Source: Anthostomella pinea (taxonomy: Eukaryota > Ascomycota > Sordariomycetes > Xylariales > Xylariaceae). Taken from it: 64,000 nt of DNA. The position numbers and the translations under genes are program-made. The stretch lies in the NCBI GenBank assembly GCA_963556695.1, contig CAUWAG010000007.1:1550001-1614000 (forward strand), read 5' to 3'. The notes below the pieces were generated by a model. It had not been told where the DNA came from. It worked only from the letters and a program-made list of their open reading frames with translations, and did no database searches. This document shows positions 11,631-23,844 of this stretch, piece by piece; position 1 is the stretch's first letter, and every line of letters starts with the position of its first letter.

Positions 11631-13776
11631 CTATAGGCCGGCGCCCGTTTGTTCTATCCCATCGTTAGTGCGCCCAACAGAAACAGCGCAGCGCGTGACA
11701 ATGACTTACCAACGATATGGTTGCTAGTCCAAGCATTCCAATCTGTGCAAGTCTGGGCCACGGCGTCCGGGATCGGCATACCGCTGATGATATCGTCAGG
11801 GCGCTCGAGAATCATCCAGTTGAAGCCGGCAGTCAAGTGCCAGGCGATGTGACCTGTCCCCAACAATTAGCAATGGACTCCTTCCCAGATCAATGTGGAA
11901 GTGTTCGCTTACAATGGAGTGGCCAGAGACCCGGGTTGTCCTGCATCCACTGGATGACGATGTAGCTGCCGGGCAGAAGCATCTGCACATCGCGTCGCTG
12001 GGGGTTGGTGGGATTGACGATCGATCCATCCCAGCAGGACCCGTAGTCGCTGCTGCCAAAATTCAAGCCGTCGGAACGTCGCACCATGTGCTCCTCGACG
12101 GGCGTGACCGCAAGTTCGAGCTTGTGGTGGTGATGTCTTCCACCAAACAGATTAGACATCTGGCTCGGCGACCTCATGTGTCCGATTTCCCCGTCCCCGT
12201 GTCGTCCCTGGCCGCGGGGAAACACGGTCTCGTTATCAGTGCAGGCCCCCTCCTGCAAGACCCAGAAGTTGTGGCCGTGCAGGTGCATCGGGTGCGGCTG
12301 GAAGCCGGTGTTCTGGATGATGAACCGCAGCGACGCGTTGCTGCCGTAGTCGTGGACGTTCTGGATGTGGGGGAAGTCCAGGTCGCCCTTCTTGGCGTTC
12401 AGCAGCATCGGGTCGTTGTAGTCGACGCGGAACGTGCGGTTGGCCATGTACCACAGGTTGGACGTGCCGTTCGGACGCAACTCGATCGGCAGGATCTCGG
12501 TGACGTCCGGTTCCGGCGGCGTCAAGGTCAGCGCTGGCGCTGTGAGTGAGAGAGGGTCGTTGCCGCAGTAGGCGCTGTAGGCGTTGGGCCCAGCTTCCGT
12601 TGTGGGCGCCTTGGTGCGGTCGGCACCCTCGTTGAAGATGGCCGCAAGGGCCAAGTATGATCCCTCCTTGCCGGGCGAGCAGTTCGGTGGCTTGTACACT
12701 CGCAGCCACCTAGAGTCTGTAGAGTCGTCTGTCGCTTGGACGAGCACGTCCGTCCGTTGGCCGGGTGAGAGAGTCACCACATCTGTTGAATAGGGCACGA
12801 TTGGAACGAAGTCGTTGGCGATGACTGACATGTTGAGACCGTCGATGGAAATCTTCTCCACAGCGAACGCGGCACCGTTGACGAGGCGAAGTCGGTGCAC
12901 CTTGCCTGACTGGAAGTTGAAGGCCGCAAGTGGTGCGCCATTGCTGTCGTATGAGTTTTTGCCGTTGATCAGGTTGTTGTCGGAGAGAGTGACGTCGATT
13001 ACATTCTCCATGAAGCCGGCAGCTATGCTCGTGTAGTAATCATGGAAGTAGTCCGTGACGAAGACCGGGCCGACGTCGATATCGTAGTCGACGTGAGTCG
13101 GCCCGTAGACAACCAATGGTCCGGACATGCCGCTGACATATTGACCTTCCCAGTGTGAGTGCCACCAAGAAGCACCATATAAGTCGGGTTTGAATCGATA
13201 TGTGAATGTGCCATACGGCGCAATCGGACACTGAGAGATACCAGGTACTCCATCCATCCATGGTGTCTCTTGCTGCAAGATTCCATGCATGTGTAACGTC
13301 GAGCCCTCCTCTGGTATGTTATTATGAACAGTGACTGGTGGTCGGTCAGTGACGGCCAGTCGATGTGGTCACTGCGTGCCGAACTCACCTTCGAGCCAAT
13401 CCCCCCAGTTGGCCTCCATCAACGGCCCTGGAAATTCACCATTGACTAATAAAAGTTGTACCTCGACGCCGTCGGGGGCTACTGTTTCTCTCGTGATGTT
13501 GAAATCATAGTATCGGGTGACATTCGTCTCGGGACGGGTGGTCAGTTGGTTGGTGTTGGTAACATCGAAGGCTCCCCAGGGACATTCTGTATCGGTACTT
13601 TCCATGATGCATTTCGGTAGGTATGGAGCATGTAGAGAGCCGAGGGGGGATAATGCTGGTAGAAGTCAGTGAGCTGTTTAAACCTTTGGGACGCATACCT
13701 TACAGTCATCGCCAGCGAAGCCGTTCACACCAAGGCCGTTATCAAAGGCACGCATTATCAACCCTGCTGCTGTCAT
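11631..13776 (-). CDS. Multicopper oxidase (ascomycete laccase type)
   Basis: Oxidises phenolic or similar substrates and reduces O2 to water. Minus-strand exons 13776-13704, 13655-13389, 13334-11913, 11853-11710 and 11653-11631 join in frame to 642 residues. All four copper motifs are readable in order: HMHG, WWHSHWEGQ, HPMHLHGHNF, and HCHIAWHLTAGF, the last split by an intron inside the Cys codon. HMHG replaces the usual HWHG. The residue ten after the type 1 Cys, the axial position, is Phe (Leu in many ascomycete laccases). The C-terminus ends TGAGL, recalling the DSGL-type tail of ascomycete laccases. No convincing signal peptide is seen in the short first exon, so either the N-terminus is misjudged or the enzyme is not classically secreted. 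It sits next to the P450 pair and may act with it. Confidence 0.92.
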
Positions 13777-16700
13777 CTCGAGTACGGACGCCAGAGATTA
13801 GGGTGGCAAGTGACAGGACGCAGGGGTGTAAGGGGGAAAACAACGCCGATATGTAGGTTCTTCAGACACTAAGCATGGGCGAAGTTATAGTTGGGGTGGA
13901 GAATGATGAGGCGAGACGCTTAGATGTTGGATGCCAAGGGGCGCAAGTTGAGAAGCATATTGGGTATCTCCTTGCCTCCACTGCTTACAACTTGATCAAG
14001 ATCTAATGCCTAGCCCGGACCGCATTGAACCGGCAATATGGCCACCGCGAAGCTGAGGGTGGTATGAGAACAAACCACAGGGTACATTGCTGCCAACCTC
14101 CCAGCTGGTAGCCGATTGGTTTAGCAGATGGAGGTTGGTTGAATAAGAAGACTGTGTTCTACGGCTGCGGATCGAAGTAGCACAGCTACGCGGGCAGGCC
14201 AGTAAGTTAACGACTCCCATCTCATTGCTCAGCATGGTGAAGCTCTACGGGTCTAGGTCACATAGTTTGGTTGGTGGCAGCTGGATGGAGACCTACCGAT
14301 GGAGTGGTTTCCCTCCCGGAGAAGTGATAGTTCAGTAAAGGCGTTGTCACTGCAGGGTGCAGTCCGGGTCTCCTCTATTCCACATTGGGGCATGGTCCCA
14401 AGGATCAATCCTTGACGGCGTGTTGCAGTGTCCTGGTGCACAGCCCAAACGGGTATCGCCCTGGCCAAATGTGAATGTTGGTCCAGAGACTTGGGTTCAT
14501 GACGTGTGAGGAGTAGGGCCTAGCAGATATAAGGTTGCCTAGCAATGCATAGTGATCTGCGTTAGTGCAAGTATGGCTTCTGCCCCAAAGTCTAAAAGGG
14601 CATCACCAAAGCTTCTATCCGACCCATGGCAGCACCGGTAAGGGCTAGGAGCATTTAGCTTTGTGGTGCGGTCGGATAGGGGGAATCATCAACTCGGATC
14701 TCGTATCGTTGCCAATGTGCAGCGTAGTATTGCTCGGATAACGGTGATGTCGACGTATTCGCTTCGACCTCTTCTGCCTGGTTTTTTGTCCTCTCACAGC
14801 CACAGTTCGGAGCAAAGCTCCGAGTGGGCTTATCCTAGGATCGTAGTTTTCAGATATTGAGTTGGTCTTAGATGTCAATCAGACCTTTTGCCCCCTCCGC
14901 TCGGACCATTTCTTCAGCCGTTAAATGTGGCCACTGTTCAGTTCATGTTTCTCTGATATGCTGTATCTGACGTCGTAAATTGGGATAGCCTGATACCACC
15001 AACAGCGCATCGGTGGAGGGTCCCACGACGGTGTCTTCACTGAGGTTCGGAGGGGGGAAACACCTAATTGTAAGTTTAAGAACACTCTGTCCCCAAAACG
15101 CGCTATTCGCAAACCGCTTTAAGGAGCCAGAGTCAGCGCTCCGAAAGACTTTGCCCCCTGGTCTAAATCGTAATAACCATGGGTCTGAAAGGCCATAAGG
15201 CGGAAATTGCACAGACCATGATGTTGATGCAAGGAGCTTTTGCCACGACATACCGCGAATTCAAGATGAGTTAGGATTTAAGCGACGTATGAGCCCAGAT
15301 AGATATACAGGTCAACTTGAACTTCAATCCTCTTGGACCACAGGATGTTCGTGGCCCCTGGATGTAGGAACCAATGGTTCTCAAGTAAGTAGACCTAGTG
15401 GGTTGAGAATTATGTCATTCTCCTCAAGTTATACATGACGCTAACACATACAACGTCCTGATAAGGTTCAAGCGACTCGTAACGCTTAAGGCCTGTATCT
15501 ACCTAGAGAAATTTGACACAGGGGGCCAAATCGATGCGCGGAAAGGGCTTGGGCTTGGGCGTATGATTACAAGGCAATAAGTAGTGCACGGCTACCCCTT
15601 GACGTTTGCTGAAACTCCACAACTAAGACGAAGCTGGAATATACATACATGAGTCGGCGAACAGGTTTTGCTGATGCTTGGGTGGAGACTAAAAAGCCGG
15701 GGATTGGTAAGACGAAGCAAGCTGGTTAAAGCAAACGGATAGCAGATCCCAACCCGAAAAAGTGGGCAGCCGCTCGAATGACCCCATGTGGCTGGCTGTT
15801 CTCAACTGAACTGCTTTGGCGATATATTTACGGCCCTGCACGACGTGTCTCTGCCTTTTGCATCTGCTATTCACTGATTTTATCACAGCGGCTTCCACTG
15901 AAAACTGCATGTCACGCTACGAACCCTCCATTTTCCGGCACCCTAATGGGGGGTTACAAGTACCAGGACTCCTGCTGCGAGACCCAGATGTTGAAGAGAG
16001 TCACGTGTGTTTCCCACGTACAGAATAATATCGAGTGCAATTACGATGTGAACGGCCGCTGGGACTTTCGCTGTCAGGGGCAAATTACTTTGAACACTAG
16101 AACTCCTGGTGCTTGTCGTCCTCGGTACTAGTCAGCATTGGTACTTGTCAGCGCCGGTATCGATCACGTACCAGAATTGACCAAGCAATGAACTTCGCAT
16201 GTACCTGGGAGCACCATCTACTGCATCAGACCTGTTGGGTGACCTAACCATAGCGACGAAATATATAGGTACTTACTCGCCTTGATAAGAGGACAGTAGA
16301 ATCTGGCTAGGTGAAAGATTAACATGAACTGCCACCTAGGCATAGGCATGGGCCTCTTATATAGTAGTATGAACATTTGGGATTGAACGCTTCCTGAGGT
16401 ATCAGGGCATGATGGAGGTCTGAGGAGCTATACTTGGCTTAAAACACCTAGTCTCAGGTCTGTTGAAGAGGACATGATGATCATTGGTCGCCACTGGACT
16501 TGGAATATTGATCAACAACCACTCTCGCTACCCGTATGAAGAGGAAGAGTTTTAATGCGTGAGGTGGACCACACTGTAACTCAAAAAGAGGCGGCGCGGA
16601 TATGGGACCGTTCTGTTGATTTGCCTCGTACATTAGAATGGCGAAACACGCTGGATTCATCGTCCGCAGTTGCTTGCTAGAGGCAATACCGAGCAGCCAT

Positions 16701-17907
16701 CAATGAGTGCTCTTTTTACCGAGAAGGCGCCAATTGGCGGACTGTTATATGGCATTCACCTAGCTCGCTTGCAGCCTTTCATCGTTTCCATTGAAGGACC
16801 GACGCAACCGGCCAAGGCTCTAGGGGAAGGGGAATCTGTAAAAGGTCGCGCATTATTATCTCGCTGGGAGCAATGCATTTCACGCATACTGAGAGGCTTA
16901 ATAAGTGAATTCTCATGTAGCCAATATGACTGGAAAAAACATCTTCACATCCATGGAGCATCGGTTGACTTTAGTAGTACAGGTGGCATAAAAAAATCGA
17001 TTAAAAGGTCAAAACTTCCAACTACGGCGAAACTCCCATAATCGCAAATAATGCCAAACACAGCCAGCGAGTCGCTGGGTCCGATAGAGAAAAGATGGGT
17101 CTCTTCTGAAACTTCCATGGGTCAAACAAGAGCGACGATCCCAATGACTCAAGCCAATCGGACTACGATTATTGGTAACGATCCCTCATTGCTACTCCGA
17201 TAGCAGCCGTTTAATGGACGTTTTTTTTACATATTGAAATTGAAAAAAATGCCATGACCCACGACTGGATCTCGAGACAAGGGATTTTCATGCTTCACTT
17301 AGGTCAGGTTACATTAGCATCCATCAGAACGGCCCGAAAGGGGCCAATCTAGACGGTCCCCACGACTTCTACCCTGGGAATTATAATATACCGCCGTCAA
17401 AGTGTGTTTTCTGCTTGAAAGCCCGAAGAAAGCCAGATGAGGATTGGAAACTTCAATAGTAACACCTGTGGCAACCTGCGCGTACCTTCTACTACAACTC
17501 GTTTAGAAAATTGTTTACTTATTAGCTGAGTGTCGAGAATTTCGGGTACCTCGGACTTTTCATGTCAGGACCACACCTAGCATCTTTGACTACCACCAGG
17601 AGGCCTTTGAATACGTACAAAGGTTGCAGCACTCATTGTCTTCGGTAGAATGGTTCTTTCTCACCCTTAAACACACAACGCCTTGATCGTCTACCAAGAG
17701 CTCCCGAAATAGCATAAGTTATTGTTCTATTTCAGGGGTAGTACACAATCTCATTGTGAGAGCTGCCGCTCACTATATCATGAGAAAGAATCGTGGCTTC
17801 TTATCGTGTAATAAGGGATTTTAGTAGCATTCGCGGTATGGGTCTATTAGGTCGCGAAGCAGTAACTTGTATATATAAGAGCGTCCCGTCCCCACTGGCC
17901 TGATACA
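13777..17907. other. Gene-poor region, about 4.1 kb
   Basis: No coding region with recognisable domains on either strand. Only short open frames occur, the best of which (15778-16131) is listed separately with low confidence. It ends at the solo LTR. Confidence 0.5.
15778..16131 (+). CDS. Possible small cysteine-rich protein (doubtful)
   Basis: A 117-codon frame starting with ATG. The C-terminal half is rich in cysteine (YQDSCCET, VTCVSH, IECNYD, FRCQGQ, GACRPRY), a spacing reminiscent of small secreted fungal proteins. No clean signal peptide is present, although CTCYSLIL-like hydrophobic residues lie near position 30. Family unknown. It may be chance, since the surroundings are gene-poor. 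Confidence 0.25.
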   Translation: MTPCGWLFSTELLWRYIYGPARRVSAFCICYSLILSQRLPLKTACHATNPPFSGTLMGGYKYQDSCCETQMLKRVTCVSHVQNNIECNYDVNGRWDFRCQGQITLNTRTPGACRPRY

Positions 17908-18431
17908 TGTTACGAACCAACGAGGCGTACAGGGAATGAGGCCCGCTGGCAGGCCCAACAAGATGGACAGTAACTGGAAGAACCCGGGAGAACGCACGGG
18001 CTAAGGAAACGTCTAGGTCACGTGATCAAGACATCACGTGATGGATAGCTTGGATAGCGAGGTTATCCAACATATCCAGGATAGCTTGGATAGCAAGGTT
18101 ATCCAACATATCCAGGATAGCTTGGATAGCAAGGTTATCCAACATATCCACCCCATCAGTGAGGGAGAGATTGGATATATAAGGATGGACATTTCCTAGT
18201 TAGACAGATAGACAGTCTCTACCTCAGTGATCAATCTAAGCATCTTAGCCAACCCTAAGGTGGGAAAAATCTCCTGATGACTCGACTATTCAGTGAACCC
18301 AGTTCAGACCAAGCCCCAGCATCTGAGTGTCTTCTAGTTGACAGAAGCCTCTATCGTCTTTTGTGTTGACTTACCTCAGAACATAAACCCTATAGAACCC
18401 TTTAGCCTTATAGGTTAGACGGCTCGTCACA
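17908..18431. mobile_element. Solo LTR with 5-base target duplication
   Basis: A 524-base unit starting TGTTACGA and ending TCGTCACA, so the ends are TG...CA and form short imperfect inverted repeats. It is flanked on both sides by ATACA (17903-17907 and 18432-18436), a perfect 5-base target-site duplication as made by LTR-retrotransposon integrase. No internal region is present, so this is a solo LTR left by recombination. It contains a TATATAAGGA box near 18175 and three tandem 36-base repeats. Confidence 0.88.
18043..18150. repeat. Tandem repeat, 36 bases x 3, inside the solo LTR
   Basis: Three units (18043-18078, 18079-18114, 18115-18150), nearly identical. Each contains TTGGATA and TATCCAA as an inverted pair. 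The array lies just upstream of the LTR TATA box, where a retroelement enhancer would sit. Confidence 0.92.
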
Positions 18432-18576
18432 ATACATACTCATTTCTAACCATATCTCTCAGTACTTCTGTCAAGTACGACAACACCACTTGCTCGTTCT
18501 TATTCGAATCATATGCAACCCAGCTCCATTAATTGTCAACCATCCCGCCTACAGATCCACATACAATACCTGCAAC

Positions 18577-21500
18577 ATGTCGTCATTTGGTCTGCCTAAT
18601 GCACCTCAAGAGGCGAATCTTAATCATGTACTCATCCAGATCCCCAGCCGGGAGTCTAGAAGGTAACTACGAGACCCCTCTGTGGCAGTGTCAAGGAGCC
18701 ATGTGTTCGCCGCGTTGACCCAGTTTATCAGTGATCGAGGCCGGACGTCGAGCATCCGTGTGAGCAGTGATTTCGACTATGATGAATTTCGAAAATGGGT
18801 GGAAGTTGAAAGTGCGATACCTCCTGGACGCCCGCTTGTCGGCCCGCTTGTCGGCCCTTCTCGACCTGATATCATACGCATGGTCGACATCGATAGCACC
18901 AGCTCGTTCTGGATTGCGTTGACACAGATCCAAAGGGGTAGTGTACCGCTCACTATCAACCCTCAGACCGGACTTCCAACACTTCCATTGGAGGCAGCCA
19001 ATGAATTTAGTATGAATGAGGGAGAAGGCGATTCGGAGTCGGCGCCACAGCGTGAGGAAAGCACAACGTCTTCGCGAGCTTCAGGGAACTTAGGGGATCC
19101 CGGTGCGTCGGAGCCTTCGGATCCCGATAACATTTTTATCGACTCCTCTTCGCCAGCAGGACCTGGCCGAACTCCGCGCCCACTGGAAGGACTTGGAAGG
19201 AACTCGGAGGTTACTGACTCACCTGGCAGTAGGTCCGGACTTGGAGACGATCTTTCAGGTTTAATCAACCCTTTGGACTTCCCGTCTCAAGCTCCTTCAA
19301 CTCCTAACCGCCAACGACCAAGTCCCCAGGGTTCACCACTCCCAAACAATACCAACTCCTCCAGAAAAAGCGCAACCACTCCAGCAGGTAAAATTGCCTC
19401 CTCGGCTGGAGATGATTCCCCGGCCAGAAATGACCCCCAAGAAGCAGAAGAAGAAGCCGCAGCCCCACAAGCTGGTTTGAGCGAGGACGAATCGTCCGTA
19501 AGCGAGGATTCGGTCTTGCAGCAGATGAATCTCGACTACAACACCGTCGATGACGACACCTGGAGAGAAGTATGCAAATTCTTCAACTGCGCTCCCGAAG
19601 CTGAGAAGGTTAAGCTTGACGGTATATTGCTTTCTCTCGAACCGTACCAGATGTACGCGGTCTACCTCACTCTCAGGCAAGTAACTAGAAAGATAGCATC
19701 TTTCATGATCGGAGACGACGTGGGGTTCGATAAAACAGGCATGTCAATCTGCGTTTTGATTTTGTTTCGAATCATCCACGTCAAATATGAGGAGGTGTTA
19801 GGTGAGTGGGACACCAAAAGAACCCTACATCCTGTCGTAGCCAGAGAACATCTCGGCAAGGGGAGGCAAGGCAAAGACGTCGCTTGCCCTAGTCAAAGAC
19901 CTCGGGGCATACTGTGTCCTTGCGTCGTTTCGGGTCCTTCTCACCAGATTGCTATGACGCTGCCTTCCCTTCCTAGCATCGTCGTATGCCCCCCGGACCT
20001 CCTCCCGAACTGGGTCAGCGAGTTTGGTAAGTGGCTTGCAAGAGCGTAGGGAGCCCTTCAAGGGGAATGCAGATATCCGGTTCCCATACGTCATACGATA
20101 AATCGGACTACGCGCATAGTCTATTCGTTACGGATCTCACCAAAGCCAAGATAGATTGGATCCATGCTCATGACAATAACCCGAACGCAGCACCGAAGCC
20201 GACCTACGACCTGGTTCCTAGAGACACCCGCGGGTCACAGAGAGTCATCCTTGTGAGTCGGCTAGGAACTGAGAGCTTGAGGGCCAAGTATGTCAAGAAG
20301 AATGCCACCTACGCTGGACCCGACGATGGCAAGCTTCGATCGAAAAATATGGACATGAGCCAGCTGGCCGCAGCTTTTGTCTTCTTCGATGAATTTCATG
20401 GGTATCGAGGCGGCAAGGACAGTCTCACGGAGCCCTTTAGGTTCCTCAAGAAGATTGCTTGGGACTCCAAATACCCTACTGTTGCTGTAGGCTTGTCGGG
20501 CTCACTGAGAAGCAATCCGCTTTTTTGGCGGCCCTTCGTAGAGCATGCTTTCAACGTTGCAGCAAATCAAGAATGGGTGATGGATCTTGCAGGGCTGAAG
20601 AGAGTCTCTGACCTTGACCAATACCAGACAACTTGGCGGTATCTCCTTGACCATTTCAACACACAAGACAGCAAGAAAAGCGGTGATTACGACAACCGTC
20701 ACGACAGCCTCGAGGCATTTCTCGAGAAGTTCATCCCGATCATGATGCAGGACCGAAAGAAGGACTCCTTCTTCAGAGGCGTTCCTATTTTCAAGTCCGC
20801 GCCCGTCATCGAATTAAAGCACGACATGTATAAAGGAGCCGTTTACAATGCTTTCCGCGAACTGGTTGGACATGTGGAGGCCTGAATTGACAAAGACTTC
20901 AAGGACAAAATCGAGCAGTGGCAAAAGGACGGTCAAAGAGGCGAAGCACCCGAGCGAGGAGCCGTTGAGAGAAGGCTTCTTGACCGGGCTGCAAGTGCAC
21001 CCGGTGCGCCTGGCGGGAACAGCTCGTTTTCCATCATTATGCACGCTTCCTGCTTTCCTGCCGTAGCTCGACTTGTCTCTAGCGATACGGTAGCATACGA
21101 GCAAATGCTCGTAGACAAGCTTGGCCCATTGTCAAAGCAGATTAGCGATCTTCTGTCGTCAGTCCTCAGAGGCCAGAAAGCAAACCAGAGAGATGATCTC
21201 GCCTTGCTCGAGCAGTCGCCCTGGTACGACCACAGACGGGAACTCCTCGATGCGTCTCCCAAGATAAGGGCAATTGGGGACAACATCGCCGAACTTATCA
21301 AGCTCCGAGTGTTACCGCAAATGACGACCGGGTCGCGGCGCTTGGCCCGCCTCCCCCAGACGGCTCGAACGCTCGGCACGTGCTCGTCTTCTCTGACTCC
21401 CCGTTGTCGACATTCCTTACTTTCATGTGTCTCTACCAGCGATTCTCTAAGGAAAATGTCGAGTTCATATACGCCCACGGGGGGCAAAAGAACAGAGGCG

Positions 21501-21832
21501 ATCTATGTGGTTACATGAACAAGGTCTGCAAGCCAAACGCGCCGATGAAAACATTCCTAGGCACGTTCATTAACGGCGGCGAGGGACACAATATGCAGAG
21601 AGCCTCCCACGTGATCCTGTCTGAAGTGCCCGGGAGCGTAGAGAAGCAAACGCAAGCCTTCGGCCGCGTGGACCGGAAGGGGCAGGAGATGAAACCGGTA
21701 CTCATCCAGTTGTATGACACCCGGAATCTGGCTGAAACCGTGCGACGCATTCGCAACCGAAACCGCAACCGCTTCAAGTTAGGAAAGATTGGTCATAATG
21801 ACGAGGAATACCAGTTGGCAAACTTCTTGTGA
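18577..21832 (+). pseudogene. SNF2-family helicase-like protein, multiply broken
   Basis: Reads as a DNA-dependent ATPase of the SNF2 type in pieces. The first part (from ATG 18577, then a frame change near 18650-18690, to 20049) has a low-complexity acidic/Pro region and then LEPYQMYAVYLTLRQ, a degenerate Walker A GDDVGFDKTGMS (D where G is normal) and VVCPPDLLPNWVSEF. The frame changes twice near 20035-20100. The next part (to 20885) holds FFDEFHGYRG (DExH) and GLSGSLRSNP (motif III). It meets an in-frame TGA at 20883-20885 and continues in the same frame to about 21330. There another shift leads to the helicase C-terminal part, HVLVFSDSPLSTF and QTQAFGRVDRKGQ (motif VI), ending at 21832. 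At least three frame changes and one stop, not explained by introns, indicate a pseudogene. Confidence 0.85.
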
Positions 21833-22079
21833 GTGGTCACTCGAGGAAGCGCACTGGCAGGAACATGATGTAGAATGATTAGTCAAATAGCCGAGAATAG
21901 ATTGTACTCCTCGCACCATGTTATTTCGCTGCTATAGGAAATTTTCTCCGTGTGATAAACTACCCAGGGGGTGGTCGTGCACCTCGCAAGCCAGAAAAAC
22001 TACTGCTTAACTTACCACTTACACAGAGTGTCCCGGGTGATAACTTCACCGAACAAGAGCTCCGCCTATTGGGTACAAG

Positions 22080-23844
22080 CTAGGAGTTATTAACCCCTAT
22101 CTGATTGAGAACTTCGGTACGGTTGCAGTCCACCGCGTCACTGCATTCCCTTGCAATGAGGTCCCGTGCCCATTCGCCCCTCGGCACGAACTACGCGTTG
22201 AACGGCAAAGGCTTCGTGAGCAGAGAATCAGTTCCAGCGTTGGGGAGGACAGCGAACCTCCGGCCTGTCGGAGAGAGAGCGCGGGCTCGATACGAAACGC
22301 CCACAACATCCGGGCAATCTGGAACCACAGACTGTTCCGCGCGATGTGTCGGCCAGGGCATATCCGTCGCCCGTACCCTAACACGGGCGACCCGAAATAG
22401 TCTTTGACCTCCCCGTCGACGATCCACCACTCCGGCACGAAGTCCTCCACTCTTTCGCCGAATGCCGCGTCGCGGCACAGAGCCCAGTGGTTGATCAGCA
22501 CGATGGAACCGGCTGGGATTCGGTAGCCATCATAATCGTCCTCTGTGCGCACGGCGTGGGCCACACCGGTGCCCACGATGGGCCGCCACCGCAGGATCTC
22601 CTCCACCATCGCGTCTATGTACGGAAGTCTGGCCCTGTCCGCGGCCGATGGCAAGCGGTTGCGCCCGACCACATCATCGAGGGCCTGCTGCGCCTTGGCC
22701 ACGAAGCCCGTGTCCTGCTGTGTAATCCATGCCACGACGAACCAATCCAGGGTCATGGTAGTCGTGTCCAGCGCCGCGTCGGCGAGGATCCCCAGGTCGA
22801 AGGCGACCTCCTCGGTGGACAACTGTCCGCGCTCGGGGCTCTTCTCAAACTCTTTGGTGAAGTTCCACGTCGCGGGGTTCTCGAGCCCGTGCTGCATGTT
22901 TGCGACATGTAGCTTGAGCTGCGCCTGGAAATTCTCCTCCCTGTCTCTCTTCCAGGGGGTCAGAAAGCCGGGAAGTGGTAGGTCATGCAGCGAGGGGAAG
23001 CTGTCGACGAGGTATGCGCCGACCTGGAGCATCTTCACGAACGGTTCTCCACATCGCGCGCCCTGACCAGAAAAGGGTCATACGCAGTCTTTAGTCGTTT
23101 ACCGTAGATGAGCGCGTAGATGATACTGGCCGTCGTCCGCTCGAACTCGTGGTGAAAGTCGACTCCCTCGTCGGACTCACCCTGGGTCATGAGGTTGAAT
23201 AACAGCTGCTTCGATTCCAAGTCCTGCACCGGCAGGTAGGTCTTGGCGGCCCGCCGTGCCAGGTGAGGTGCTTGCAATCTCTGGTGCAGCCGAAATGTCT
23301 CGTCATGGCTTCGAAGCATAATATTCATGCCCCTGGTAGCTAATTTCGCGACTATGAGTCGGGGGCGGTCCGCGTACTTGGACCCTCGCCTGCGGCATAG
23401 ACTGTTAGAAGTTGCAGTCTACAAACTGAATCTGAGGCTCTCCCGTAGCTCTAAGGCTTGGGACGCCCGAGCCAGACAAATTTCAGGAAGCACATACTTG
23501 GAGATCAGGTCCTGTGCTACTTTGATCGACGACAGTATCACTATGGGCTGACCTCCCATATTGAGATATTGGATTGGCCCATAGCTATTGCCCCACTCAT
23601 AATATTGTAGCCAAGGGTGAGACTTGGGAGCTTGATGGAGGTTGCCAATGACAGGCAAAGGAGGGGGCCATATGTTGAATTTGTAAGTAGACGACTAACA
23701 CTACATCTAAATGAGACCACGAAGAGAGCTAGCATTCATACCCGGCAGAAGTGGTAGCGGAGACTGTGCCCGAGAGCTCACGGTGCGTCTAATAAGAAGC
23801 AGCACATTCAGCCCGGCCAGAAGACACAAGAGTTGGGACAGCAT
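22080..23844 (-). pseudogene. Cytochrome P450 (copy 3, different family), broken
   Basis: Related to fungal O-methylsterigmatocystin-oxidoreductase-like P450s by recalled similarity. A putative first exon starts at 23844 with a hydrophobic helix; its splice to the next exon could not be resolved. WPPPLPVIGNLHQ, QDLISK, then an intron 23390-23497, RGSKYADRPRLIV, the I-helix (ADAALDTTTM), EEILRWRP (ExxR) and FGYGRRICPG-type haem loop VLGYGRRICPGRHIA follow. Breaks: one missing base near 23040 (ENR/FVKML), a frame change near 22265, and a TAG at about 22198-22200 within the KPLPFNA/FVPRGEW tail. The tail then reads on to a stop at 22080-22082. Confidence 0.85.

Noticed and set aside
11893..12549. 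Plus-strand open frame across the multicopper oxidase
   Set aside because: Val/Arg-rich antisense reading of a GC-rich gene; no domain, and the minus-strand copper motifs are unambiguous.
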